Shown: piece after piece, positions 47,445 through 61,215 of the stretch
How positions within the stretch are numbered: position 1 is the first letter of the stretch
Layout of the letters: each line of letters begins with the position of its first letter
Assembly: GCA_051294375.1 (NCBI GenBank)
Contig: CM119264.1
Coordinates: 11,135,832-11,199,831, forward strand
Reading direction: 5' to 3'
Length of the DNA stretch: 64,000 nucleotides
Source of the DNA: Paraspadella gotoi
Lineage: Eukaryota > Chaetognatha
The notes under the pieces: model-generated
What the model saw: the letters and a program-made list of their open reading frames with translations, nothing else
Database searches by the model: none
Told to the model about the DNA's origin: nothing
Program-made: the position numbers and the translations under genes

Positions 47445-48313
47445 TCCACACACAAAGCTTAAATTAATGCTCTTTATTGAATCTAATTGAAAAAAGGAAG
47501 GAAAGAATTTTTTTGGGGGGGAAACCTTAATCGATATCTGTTATACATAACTATAATTAATGTAACGCATCAACGACGTTAACATAAATAAGTTCATGTA
47601 TTCTTATTTTCCACTCTTTTTTTGCAATGTTTTATTTGTAAACAAACGAATTAAAACGAAAAACTAAAATGAAAATAAAAAGTTGATAAACCAAGATGAT
47701 AATCATAATGGAAACCAGGAACGAAGAAACCGCAGCAGATATTGCGTCGAGAGAAAAAGAAAGAAAAAAAAGTTTTTATTGCTTTTTAATTACGTTTCTC
47801 GTTTTAATTTGCAAGGAGGAGGCAAGCTCTCTCACGGGGGACGGAAGAAAGGACGAGTTCACGTTAGTTGGAAAAAAAAGTTATATTCTTAGCGAGATGT
47901 AATCGTTTTAATACTTTATGTAATTACGAGCGATTAAACCTATTTTTTTTATATGTAATGAATGAATGGAGAATCATTGGAATTTAGAAAATTTCAAGTC
48001 GGCTATTTTTTTTTCTTGTACAACGAGAGAAGGCGAAAAACGACCAACCTACTATAAAGAAAAACTAAGAAATGATCTCTTTCTCACGACCATCTGGACA
48101 ATTTGCTCGTTGGATTGCGAAGCCTTTTCACTGTGACGATAGTGACGCCGATGCCTTAGTAAACTTTCTCATCGTCGTTGTCGTCGTTGTCGTCGTTTTC
48201 GTCGTTGTCGTCACCCTTTTTCGACTTCGGCCTTCGCAACTGCATCAAAATGATTTATCCCCAAATTCGAGGCCAGTCAAAGTCAGCGAGTTGAAAACCT
48301 CTTCAAGAGACAG

Positions 48314-48389
<76 letters not shown>

Positions 48390-50443
48390 TTTCTGTATAC
48401 ACTACAAAATAAAATACAAATCATGGATTAATTCGAAGGAAATTAAATTTTTGTGGTGGAAAAAAGACGCGTGCCATTTCCCCAGGGTGTCGTCGTCGTT
48501 TTCGTCGTCGTCTTCATCGTCGTCGTCTTAATCGTCAACACCATCGCGAAGCCGATATTATCGTCGTTGTCATTATCTTAATCGCTGTACACATTGTTGA
48601 GTTCCCTTTAGTTGTATCGTTATCTTTACAATATTTTTTCCGTTTTAAAACGTCAGTGTAAACGTCTTGGAAGTCCTTGTCATCATTCTCGATCATCGTC
48701 TCGATCTTTTCTCCGTTTGTGTCATCTTATTCGATTGTCGTCGTCATTTTCGTCGTCGCTGTCGGGATCGTCGCCTTCGNNNNNNNNNNNNNNNNNNNNN
48801 NNNNNNNNNNNNNNNNNNNNNNNNNNNNNNNNNNNNNNNNNNNNNNNNNNNNNNNNNNNNNNNNNNNNNNNNNNNNNNNNNNNNNNNNNNNNNNNNNNNN
48901 NNNNNNNNNNNNNNNNNNNNNNNNNNNNNNNNNNNNNNNNNNNNNNNNNNNNNNNNNNNNNNNNNNNNNNNNNNNNNNNNNNNNNNNNNNNNNNNNNNNN
49001 NNNNNNNNNNNNNNNNNNNNNNNNNNNNNNNNNNNNNNNNNNNNAGTAAAGGTGGTAGGGAGAAGTGGATAATTTAAAGTGTTGGTGTTAGGTATTAGTA
49101 TCGAATGATATACTAAGGTGGAACGGATTAAAATGTAAAATATTAAAAAGGTTTGAAAGATGTACATGAGCAAANNNNNNNNNNNNNNNNNNNNNNNNNN
49201 NNNNNNNNNNNNNNNNNNNNNNNNNNNNNNNNNNNNNNNNNNNNNNNNNNNNNNNNNNNNNNNNNNNNNNNNNNNNNNNNNNNNNNNNNNNNNNNNNNNN
49301 NNNNNNNNNNNNNNNNNNNNNNNNNNNNNNNNNNNNNNNNNNNNNNNNNNNNNNNNNNNNNNNNNNNNNNNNNNNNNNNNNNNTTTTTTCATAAAAATAT
49401 TAAGGTGATGGAATGACTCAACAGTTGAGCATTCCAATCCAAACACTTTTCGCTTTTTCGTCTTCATCAAAAATCGAAANNNNNNNNNNNNNNNNNNNNN
49501 NNNNNNNNNNNNNNNNNNNNNNNNNNNNNNNNNNNNNNNNNNNNNNNNNNNNNNNNNNNNNNNNNNNNNNNNNNNNNNNNNNNNNNNNNNNNNNNNNNNN
49601 NNNNNNNNNNNNNNNNNNNNNNNNNNNNNNNNNNNNNNNNNNNNNNNNNNNNNNNNNNNNNNNNNNNNNNNNNNNNNNNNNNNNNNNNNNNNNNNNNNNN
49701 NNNNNNNNNNNNNNNNNNNNNNNNNNNNNNNNNNNNNNNNNNNNNNNNNTTTCGCTTATGACGAGGCGAGAATTCCATTTTTGACAAGAGCCACTTAATT
49801 TCGGATTCCATTCCCTCGGTCGGCACGCGTTTCTTGGTTTTGGAGGAAAACAACGTGTTGCTTTATTTATGGAATCTTAAGGTTTAATTTATAGCCATAA
49901 AAAAAATTAGTAGTTAATTTTTAACTTCAACCACTTTATAAAAACTTCTTCTGGCATCTGATCTGATTTTTCATTAACCTCTTTGAATTTCTACTGAGAT
50001 GAGACAACATTTTTGTCTGACTACCCGGAACAAGGAATGTTGTGTCAAANNNNNNNNNNNNNNNNNNNNNNNNNNNNNNNNNNNNNNNNNNNNNNNNNNN
50101 NNNNNNNNNNNNNNNNNNNNNNNNNNNNNNNNNNNNNNNNNNNNNNNNNNNNNNNNNNNNNNNNNNNNNNNNNNNNNNNNNNNNNNNNNNNNNNNNNNNN
50201 NNNNNNNNNNNNNNNNNNNNNNNNNNNNNNNNNNNNNNNNNNNNNNNNNNNNNNNNNTCTTCTCTACTCCCTCTGAAAGCTAAACGGCGAGAAGCTCACT
50301 GGAAGAGTGATCTTTGACCTCCATCTGTCCGGAATGGGAATTTGAAGCGCCTTTGATTAATGACGCGGAATAGAACGAGAGAGAGTGAGAGAGAGAGAGA
50401 AAAAGAGAGAGAGCGAGAGAGAGCGAGCTGCTCCATAGATTAC
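46755..50443. other. Presumed long first intron of DLK/LZK with four N gaps
   Basis: Holds a minus ORF with an Ala-rich run (47161-47451, no supporting splice sites), a TC array (47367-47440), GTCGTT-rich and (GA)n runs (48170-48382) and N gaps at 48780-49044, 49175-49383, 49480-49749 and 50050-50257. No exon could be assigned; the region between kinase and N-terminal exon may hide others. Confidence 0.45.
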
Positions 50444-50882
50444 CTGAACACATTGCTTCAGTCGCCAGAAAATCACAGAGGCTGGAGTTTTTCGATGGTG
50501 AGGACGACGACGACGACGACGATGACGACGACGAGGTCGATTCACTCTCCATTGTCTCTAAGCAGCTCACGTTTCCGCTGTTCGGACGAGACGGCGACGG
50601 CGTTGTCGGTGACGGCGACAGCGACGGCGTCTCCTGACGACCGAATTCGAGTCGCGGAGACTTTGGCGAAACCGTGCATGGAATTCCCGGGCTAGAGCGT
50701 CTGATGCTGGATGTCGAACGCGAGTGGAAACAATTTGGTCGGCGAGGGGAGAAAGAGAACTTCGGCGTTGGAGTTGGTGATGGAACTTCCATTTCCGCAC
50801 TTGCGCTTCCCTTTTCAAATGTGGGTCCGATTTTGTGTTCGGACTCGGTTACTCTCTGCGTCTCTTTGTCGAAATTGTCCAT
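50444..50882 (-). CDS. Probable N-terminal coding exon of the DLK/LZK gene
   Basis: ATG at 50882 opens MDNFDKETQRVTESEHKIGP, continuing through a Ser/Pro-rich disordered stretch (SFSPRRPNCFHSRSTSSIRR), a run of twelve Ser and DFLATEAMCSG, ending at donor CAG|GTAATC in phase 1. The first kinase exon (46754) needs exactly phase 1. It has the character of DLK/LZK N-termini (low complexity, Ser-rich) but no specific motif, so the link is inferred from position, strand and phase. The poly-Ser run is coded by the GAC/GTC repeat. A noisy copy of this exon lies inverted at 56484-56740. Confidence 0.45.
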
Positions 50883-51426
50883 TTCAGGCGCCTGAGTNNN
50901 NNNNNNNNNNNNNNNNNNNNNNTGACGCCAGTCGTCGAGAGGGCAGGTGCTGTTGAGATGCGGTTGGGACGTGTGTGTTGTTGGTCCGTTGGAGGTTGGT
51001 GTGTTGAACATTTGCCAAAATATTTAACTTTTTGACTTCGTGTTGTGGTTCGATGAAGAACAGAGAAGGGTCTTCAAAACTTTGACGCGAGACCATTTGG
51101 CGAAAAACGAGAGAGAGACAAAACTTAGAACCATCAGCGGGACGGCCGAGAGCGACTGCGTTAAGACTTTGGAATGGGACTGACATACATCGTCGTGGTG
51201 TCTTCGTGGAAATTGCGTTCGACGTCGCCTCGCCATATATTGTTTTTTTTTTTTGAGAGATAACAAAAACTTTTAAAAACACATTTTTTTCCAACGCCGC
51301 TTTAGTACTCAGCGTTCACAAAAAAAAAGTTAGAAGAAAGGAAAGGAGAAAGGAGAAGAAATGAGAGAAAGAGGAGAAAGAAAGAAAGAAAGGAGAAAAG
51401 AAAGGAAAAGAAAGAAAAAGAAGGAG

Positions 51427-51428
<2 letters not shown>

Positions 51429-51458
<30 letters not shown>

Positions 51459-51519
51459 AGAGAGACGAGAGGAAGATAGAGAAGAAGAGGGAGAGAGAGA
51501 GAGGGAGATAGAGAAGAGA

Positions 51520-51556
<37 letters not shown>
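51429..51556 (+). repeat. GA-rich array
   Basis: Interrupted (GA)n within arm A of the inverted duplication. Confidence 0.9.
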
Positions 51557-51559
<3 letters not shown>

Positions 51560-51950
51560 GTAAAATGGAGGGGATTTGAGAAGTTAAAAAAGGGAAAAAC
51601 AACAGACAATCAATTGATTGTCAAAGAGCAGAAAAAAACGAACGGCCTCCTTCCAACTTTTTCACACTCTTGATCGACAACAAGAGAAAAGCCACAATTT
51701 CAGCGCGTGAAACTCGGGTCTCGATCTTTCGTTGTGAACGCCGTGAATGCGGATTGGCTTTGGTGAGGCGTGCGCTCGGCTCTGTTTCGTTTTCTTATCG
51801 TTGTTTTTATTCTTGGTTCTACGATGTGTTGTTGTGGGTGAGAGGATGCGTTGGAATGGAGTTTACCGCATTCTTTTTTGTCCCTAGATTTTGGATGTAA
51901 CCAGGATTTTCGATTTTTGGGGCCTTGATTTCTCTATTTTTTTCCCCGGT

Positions 51951-52010
51951 CTCTCTCTCTTTCTCTCTCTCTCTTTTCTTTTCTCTCCTCTCTCTCTCTC
52001 CTCTCTCTTC

Positions 52011-52084
<74 letters not shown>
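51951..52084 (+). repeat. TC-rich array
   Basis: Interrupted (TC)n of about 130 bp near the outer end of arm A. Confidence 0.9.
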
Positions 52085-52092
<8 letters not shown>

Positions 52093-52095
52093 TCT

Positions 52096-54985
52096 TTTTT
52101 TTTAAATAACAATCACTTTTCTCCCGCACATATAATGCTCGTCTTTTTCGCGTGCACTCTTGTCCGTTAATTTTTTGGAACTCTGTTTCCACTTCCTTAC
52201 CGATTCCATCCAAAAATTTATATCCAGCTTCTATTCACATAGCTTTCCTACCCACACACAAAGATTCCATTTCGATTTTCTAATCTGCGCAGATTTTTAA
52301 TAACATTTGAATAATTATGAGTAAATGTTAGTAAAATATGACTTTTAAGTAGAATTTATGACTTTTTTTTGTTTTTTTCCATTTTTTCTCAGACGGTCGG
52401 ATTTCGCTACATCGTGGTGCCTCCGATTCCACGTATAGCCATTTTATTATCCAAGCTTGAATTGCTCACACTTGTCCCTACCAATATATCTAAAATCTCT
52501 CCAATGTGTCAATTGTTCCTATATCCTCACATTGATGAATTGCAGACTTAGGGAAGGCGTGGTACAACAGTGGAGTTAATTATATTTTCGTTATCGGTTC
52601 TTATTCCATATTTAACGCGCAATATTATAGACCACTTCGGCACGATTCCTCAATATACTCCTATATCCATTCCTGTTCAATATCACACTGTTTCCTACTC
52701 CACAGACACAAAATTTCATACCAATCCATCATCAACACGATGGTAATTGGTAGATTTTATTAGCTAAGGTGAGGTACGGAAAGCTGTGCAAAGCCCCGGA
52801 CGGTGACGGTGAGTACGAAGATCTCTGGTACGGACGGACAGACAGGCAACGGACGCGGTACACGGAACAGTGTCGTTTTTTTGGCATAATCTCTCTGGGG
52901 TCATCCCGAATTCGGCGAATGTTACATGAGCACTCCCCGAACCAACCACCTTATTTATCCAATTGTCGCTGGTGCCCCGACCACTAACTCAATCCGCCTG
53001 CAACTAGACGCCACACTCCTGTGTGGCCGGTACAATTTCCTCACACCGGACGGACCGATAAACCCAAGGTCGAAGGTCGTTGGAATATGGTGAGATCGGG
53101 AGATACTAAGCTGATAAGCAAGATACCGAAACGAACTGAAGAAATATTATATAGGAACAAATTAATATAAAAAACCAAATCTTTTTATTACTTGAAAAAA
53201 TTTAAATCGTGAGTAGATAATTGATTCCCGCCCAAGGTGTGTGGCTCAAGGTTTTGTGAGGGGAGGTTAAAGAACCCGGTGTGGAAAAGGAGCTTTTAAG
53301 TTACTCGGATTCAATGCTATACATCTGTGAGCACGAAGGACTAAAGCGCAAGGACTAGGAACAGTTTTATTTAGCTTTTTGTTTTTTAAAAACCATATTA
53401 TATCTTTGCAAAACAGGTTATATTTAGTCAATCACTATTACAACACTCAGCTTACTTCAATGTGGAGCTACTGCTTGGCATCTCTCTTATTTTTTATTTT
53501 CTTTTTTTCTTTTGCCCTTCTAGATGATGTTTTCAACTTCTCTAGAAAATGTGGTGTTTAATTATTTTATTTACCAAACCCTCTTTATTAAAATATTTTT
53601 TAATGAGTTATTCCTAATAGCCGATCCATCGGATAGAAGATATTATTTCTTTCCTTCCGTCATAATCCATTTTATTTTAAACTGGCCCAAGTTAAAAAAA
53701 AATAACTTAAAGTGTGCAGACAATCAAACCAAGGGGTGATAGCTCAGGTGACTGTTCTTGCTTCTATTGTTCGGGGACGCTTGTCATGTTCGTCCATCAT
53801 CCTACGACGATATATGCATTTCGCTGCCTCAGAAAGTTCCGGGCGAATGGCTGTGTGTCGAGACTGAAACCATAATTTAAAGTAGAACCACTGGAGCTTA
53901 TGAGGAAAGCCACATTCAGAACTTACCGGTTGTTAAAAGGGGGCAAAGATTTCGAGAACGGACAATCAATCAACCATTTACGTCGGTAAAATACAACAAC
54001 TGGGAAACATCAGTGTATAAGGTATACCCGGGCCAGCAAAGACCAAAATCGCACATCCACATGCTTGACCGGTAGCGCGATTTGACTCGCTTACAATACC
54101 GAAAGGCCGCGTCACCAAACCTTTTCGCCGTGTTTAAGTGTGGATCTTCTCTTCGACATAAATCTATATTGTTCGGCCAAAGGACCAACATCGTTGAGCA
54201 AGAAATCAGTTTTCATTCTTCCACGAAGGTTAGAAATTTGTGGCGATCTTCGTCACTGAACAAATACTGTGATTTATGTCCGATGGAGAATGCTCTCTCC
54301 CAACCAACCTTCTATTTCCTCGCGTGTGTGGTTCTTTTAAGTTTAAAGAAATCTCATGATTTTTTTTTTGTAATTTATTTTATTAAGTTTTAAATTTTGT
54401 TTTTTTTTATATGTATTCGAAAATGCATTTTAAGAACAGAGTCCCGATTAGATTTTGAAACTTTGGCGAAATCCGGTCGGGCTTTTGGAGTCGCTGCCTC
54501 TCAAGTTGATATTAAATGCCTTCTTTTTCACACCGCAACCCAACCTTTTCACCCTTCGGGAGTTTTCTTCCCAGAAAGTTATGTAATTCTTTTGTTATTG
54601 TTTTCTCCCGTCAATTTCGACTGCGAGGCGTGACGTGAGGGAATTGTTGAGGAAAAACAGGTGGGTTTTAGTTTTGGCGCGTGAGAGGGCGGGATGATGG
54701 TGGTTAAAATGGGTTATCGGAAGTGGCTTTTTCCTTTCGAGCCCGACCCAACGTCTGGAAACATGCGAAAAATTTACAATAGTTTGTACGGTGCAGTTTT
54801 ACAATCAAAAGAAGTATATTTTTCTTAATCTTATGTTTTTGCGTTTCGAACGTTCCTTTGCTATTGTCAGAACTATTAGGAGAATCTTACAATTCATTGA
54901 TTGCAAGGAAGAGACAACGACCCCGAAGAAATAACTCCTGTCAAAGCCGCAATTTTCTGACTTCCGTTTTGCGCAAAATGCGAGA
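52096..54985. other. Spacer between the inverted copies
   Basis: Contains family C fragments (52175-52285, including CTTTCCTACCCACACACAAA; 52685-52760) and a tRNA A-box-like GGTGATAGCTCAGGTGAC near 53735 without a matching B box. Several ORFs (e.g. 54082-54393) show no recognised domain. No gene supported. Confidence 0.4.
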
Positions 54986-54999
54986 TTGAAGGTGAGATG

Positions 55000-55010
55000 G
55001 GGGGAAGAGG

Positions 55011-55046
<36 letters not shown>

Positions 55047-55725
55047 AGTGGAGAGGAGGAGATCAAGATGACAGGGAGATGGATGCGCAGGAACGAGGGA
55101 GAGGAAGGTGTGAGACGGAGACGGAATCGAGGGAGAGAGAGAGAGCTGGCGAAGAGGATGAGAAGATAGAGAGAGAGAGCGAGGAGAAGAGAGGAGAGGA
55201 GATAGAGAGAGGATGAGGAGAGGGAGAGAGAGAGATATGGAGAGGAGATGAGAAAAGGAGAGAGAGACGGTGGGGAAAAAAAAAGTAGAGAATCAGGCCA
55301 AAATCCGAAATTTCTTGGTTACATCAAAAATCTTAGGGGACCAAATAAGAAGTCGACGGAACTCATTCCAACGCAAATCCTTCTTCACCCACAACAACAA
55401 CGACGTTCAAGACTCAAGAATACAAAACAACGCATAAGGAAAACGAAAACCGAAAGCGAGCTGCGACGCCTTCACCCAAAGTTCATCCGGGCATTCACGC
55501 GCCCGGTTCCACAACGAAGATTTCGAGACCCGAGTTTCACCGGCGCTGAAACTTGTGGCTTTTCTCTTGTTGTCGACAAGGTTTGTGCGCTGGTGAAAAG
55601 TCTGGAAGGAGCGCCTTCAGTTTTTTTTTTTTCTGCTCCTTTGACATCAATGATTGTCTTGTTAGTTTTTTCCCCTTTTTTTGTTTTACTTTTCTCCCAA
55701 ATCCTCCTCTCCATTTTACTCTTCT

Positions 55726-55768
<43 letters not shown>

Positions 55769-56739
55769 CTTCTCTCCTCTTCTTCTCCTTCTTCTCTCTT
55801 CTATCTCTCTCTCTCTCTCTCTCCTCCTCTCTTTCTCTCATCTCTCTCTTCTTCTCTCTCTCTCTTTTTTTATTTTCTTGATTAAGTCTCCACTTTTTTT
55901 ATACTAGTCGTATTTCATTCTCTCTCTCTTTCTTTCTTCCTTTCTCTTTCTCTTTATCTCTCTCTCTTTTTTTCTTTTCTCCTCTTTTTCTCTCTTTCTT
56001 TCTCTTACTTTTTTTTTGTGAACGGCTGATAGTACAAAGCGGGTCGTCTGGAAAAAAAAAGTTGTTTTTTTTTAAAGTTTTGTTTATTCTTCTCATGGAA
56101 AAAAAAAAAACAAATATGTGGCTGAGGGATAACGTCCCGAACCGCAATTTGCCCACGCGAAAGGACACCACCGACGATGCTTAGTCAGCCCATCTCCAAA
56201 GCTTACCGCGTCGCCCCTCGGCGTCGCCTGCATGTTTCTAACGTAATTTGTCTCTCTCTCGTGTTGTTCGCCAAATGGTTCGGTGCAAAGTTTCTGAAAG
56301 GGACCTTCTCGGTTTCTCCATCCGAACACAAACGACCGAAGTTCAAAGTTAAATTATTTGGCAAATGTTTTTCACACACAACACCTCCCAACCGGCACCA
56401 AACAACACACACGTCTCCAACCGCCATTCTGCAACAGCACCTGCCCTCTCGGACGACCGGCGTCAACTCAGGGCGCCCTGAAATGGACAATTTCGACCAA
56501 AGAGACGCAGAGAGTAACCGAGTCACGAACACAAAAATTCGGAAACCCACATTTGGAAAAGGGGAAAGCGCAATGTGCGGGGGGAAATGGAAGTTCCATC
56601 ACCAACTCCAAACGCCGAAGTTCTCTTTCTCCCCTCGCCGACCAAAATTGTTTTCCACTCGCGTTCGACATCCAGCATCAGACGCTCTAAGCCCGGGCAT
56701 TCCCCATGGCAACGCGGCTTTCGCCAAAGGTCCCTCCCA

Positions 56740-56740
<1 letters not shown>
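55000..56740. repeat. Inverted duplication, arm B (noisy copy)
   Basis: Carries the same ordered landmarks as 50670-52095 in opposite orientation, with many single-base insertions and lengthened homopolymers (e.g. CAAAATTGTTTTCCAC against CAAATTGTTTCCAC). The coding exon is therefore frameshifted repeatedly between 56484 and 56740. The pattern resembles an unpolished read rather than aged duplicated DNA. The first few hundred bases are GA/poly(A) and align poorly. Confidence 0.7.
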
Positions 56741-56771
<31 letters not shown>

Positions 56772-56999
56772 AAAAGCGCGTCCAAGTTTTGAGTTTATTA
56801 TCTCGTTCCGCTTTAATTTTGTTGTTTACGTCGAAGATCCGAAGTCGACGGAGTTGGAAGTAAAAACGGAATAAAACGAGGAAGATTCTCAAAAGCTTTG
56901 TTTTGGTTTTGTTTTTGTTATGCCGCGTCTCCATGGCACCAGCTTTCTCTCTCTCTAACAGTCACACAGTTTTTCTCTCCTAGTAATTCTACCTCTTTC

Positions 57000-57021
57000 T
57001 CTCTTTCTTTCTTTCTTTTTT

Positions 57022-57111
<90 letters not shown>

Positions 57112-57112
57112 G
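57000..57112 (+). repeat. (CTTT)n microsatellite
   Basis: More than 100 bp of CTTT units in the gap-rich region. Confidence 0.95.
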
Positions 57113-57660
57113 CTCGGTCTCCCTCTCCAGTCTCACTCTTTCTTACCCTCCCACTTAGTCAGAATTATACTCTCTTTCTCGGCTAATATCTTTTTTTTTA
57201 ACACAATCCACTCCCGAAAAAAAAGTTGGTCGTAAAGTGTAACGAAAAAAGTTGGAACCGAACAATTCCACCGCAAAAAAAGGTTGAAGTCATTATTTTT
57301 TTTTGCCTCATCTATGCGTCGTCGTTTTCGTTGTCGTCGTTGTTTCGTCGTCATCGTCATCGTCATCGTGGGCGACATTGTATTCGCTTGGTTACACTTT
57401 CTTTTTTGACTTTCAACGAAGTAACGAGTCGTCGACTAAAACGACTTACTTTCCCTTTTTCTTTTTTGAAAGAAAATAAAAAAAATAAAGTAGAAAGAAA
57501 AAAAGATGAAAGAAGGGCGAGGCGAGGCTTGATACAAAGGTAGTTATTTTTTATACGGCGTAATTATAGAAAAAATTTACTTTTTCGTATAATATTTTTT
57601 GTTGCCCATACGTCGTCCATAAAACAGGACAGTGAGAGAAGAATAAATCGGCTCGCGACC

Positions 57661-57668
57661 ATCCTTGA

Positions 57669-57703
<35 letters not shown>

Positions 57704-57948
57704 NNNNNNNNNNNNNNNNNNNNNNNNNNNNNNNNNNNNNNNNNNNNNNNNNNNNNNNNNNNNNNNNNNNNNNNNNNNNNNNNNNNNNNNNNNNNNNNNN
57801 NNNNNNNNNNNNNNNNAAGTCGGAACCAGGGAAGACACGGAGTCAGAAAAACAGATTAAGTTATGTCTGGGATGGAATTAACTTTGCAAATGCCTTTGCA
57901 GCNNNNNNNNNNNNNNNNNNNNNNNNNNNNNNNNNNNNNNNNNNNNNN
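57661..57948. other. Two assembly gaps flanked by GAC repeat and a direct repeat
   Basis: A (GAC)n run ends in N at 57704-57816. Then 57817-57902 is followed by N (57903-57948), and almost the same sequence recurs at 57973-58069. Further gaps lie at 58503-58806 and 59286-59295. Confidence 0.9.
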
Positions 57949-58839
57949 AGAGAATTAAGTAAAGGAAAGGGATTGGTACCAAAGTCGGAACCAGGGAAGA
58001 CACGGAGTCAGAAACGCAGATTAAGTTATGTCTGGGATGGAATTAACTTTGCAAACGCCTTTGCAGCATGCTTACAACAAAATGGAAAAAAAAAATGTCA
58101 AAAAAATGGAGCAATTGAAAAATACTGTAATAACCTCAAAACATATATGAAAGGAATGGAAACCGTGATTTTGCAAACTTGTAAAAGGAGAAATATTATA
58201 TAACGGTTACGGCACCACTGGTACCAGGTATAAAACCAGAGTAAAACGAGTCATTGACGCGAAGGTAAAACCGAACCAAAAATATGGTTACGAGAGGAAG
58301 TGATTGGTTGGCGTCCTCTGTCGGTCGTTCAATTAGACCCTAGACTACGACGACGACGACCGTGTCGTTCAAAACGACGACGACGACGACGACAACGCAA
58401 GTCTTCTGCCATTTGGTCTCCACCCAATAAAAGCGGCCGTAGCCAAAGTAATAAAGCTGAACGAAAACAAAAAAAGAAAGAGAGGCTTTCCTTTCGCTTT
58501 TTNNNNNNNNNNNNNNNNNNNNNNNNNNNNNNNNNNNNNNNNNNNNNNNNNNNNNNNNNNNNNNNNNNNNNNNNNNNNNNNNNNNNNNNNNNNNNNNNNN
58601 NNNNNNNNNNNNNNNNNNNNNNNNNNNNNNNNNNNNNNNNNNNNNNNNNNNNNNNNNNNNNNNNNNNNNNNNNNNNNNNNNNNNNNNNNNNNNNNNNNNN
58701 NNNNNNNNNNNNNNNNNNNNNNNNNNNNNNNNNNNNNNNNNNNNNNNNNNNNNNNNNNNNNNNNNNNNNNNNNNNNNNNNNNNNNNNNNNNNNNNNNNNN
58801 NNNNNNGCCGACGCCGACGCGCACCTGCCACGCGCTGCT

Positions 58840-58943
58840 GTTGCTGTTGTAGCTTGAGCTTATATGATGGTTCAATCGGTTTTTCAAATCTGAAAAATTT
58901 GAAGACAGTCAATCCAACGACGACTAAAAACTGGAGAAACCCT
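58840..58943 (-). CDS. Candidate first exon encoding a membrane anchor
   Basis: ATG near 58943 opens MRAGFLQFLVVVGLTVFKFF followed by RFEKPIEPSYKLKLQQQQQ and a possible GTGCG donor at the edge of a gap. It could be a signal anchor of a type II or small membrane protein. An alternative overlapping ATG gives a 24-residue ORF. Nothing links it to a family. Confidence 0.25.
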
Positions 58944-59050
58944 GCTCTCATTCTCCATACCAAGTGAAGAGATCAAAAATTGTTTCCCCCTAAATTTTCG
59001 CGAGGATCAATCTGGCGAACTCGAAGTCAGGACCCGACAAAACTATAAGC

Positions 59051-59163
59051 TTATTCGCTGAGACCAAGATCGGCTTCGTGATCTTCGACTTTCTCGTCGC
59101 TTTCGTTTTCGCTTTTATTTTCTTCTTCTTCTTTTTCCTGAACGATTGGATTAGTTACTGCGC
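59051..59163 (-). CDS. Candidate terminal exon with acidic tail
   Basis: Acceptor TTTATCTCAAAG is followed by GAVTNPIVQEKEEEENKSEN, further acidic residues (DEKVEDHEADLGLSE) and a TAA. Upstream exons on the minus strand were not found before the gap and low-complexity DNA at 59.3-61.2 kb. No function can be given. Confidence 0.3.
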
Positions 59164-59295
59164 CTTTGAGATAAAGAAAAAAAAAACCTTTCGTCGAGCA
59201 GTAAAAGCAATTTCCGACGGTTGGTTCTCTCTCTACTACTAACGCTCTCACTATCTTTATTTTGCTCTGGCCCTCTTTCAAAGTCNNNNNNNNNN

Positions 59296-61215
<1,920 letters not shown>

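Larger units (their letters stand above)
50670..52095. repeat. Inverted duplication, arm A (cleaner copy)
   Basis: Reverse complement of this segment matches 55250-56740 in order: the GGGAAAAAAATAGAGAAATC flank, CATTCCAACGCATCC, the TC-rich arrays, the GTGAACGCTGAGTACTAAAG motif, and the N-terminal coding exon. A 25-N gap (50898-50922) sits just upstream of the start codon. Confidence 0.75.

Noticed and set aside
53734-53790. tRNA gene
   Set aside because: An A-box-like GATAGCTCAGGTGA is present but no B box or cloverleaf could be drawn.
56177-56863. 228-residue plus-strand ORF as a new gene
   Set aside because: It is the inverted, frameshifted copy of the segment containing the DLK N-terminal exon.
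57973-58203. 76-residue ORF as a retroelement protein
   Set aside because: No recognisable motif, and the sequence is a direct repeat bordering an assembly gap.
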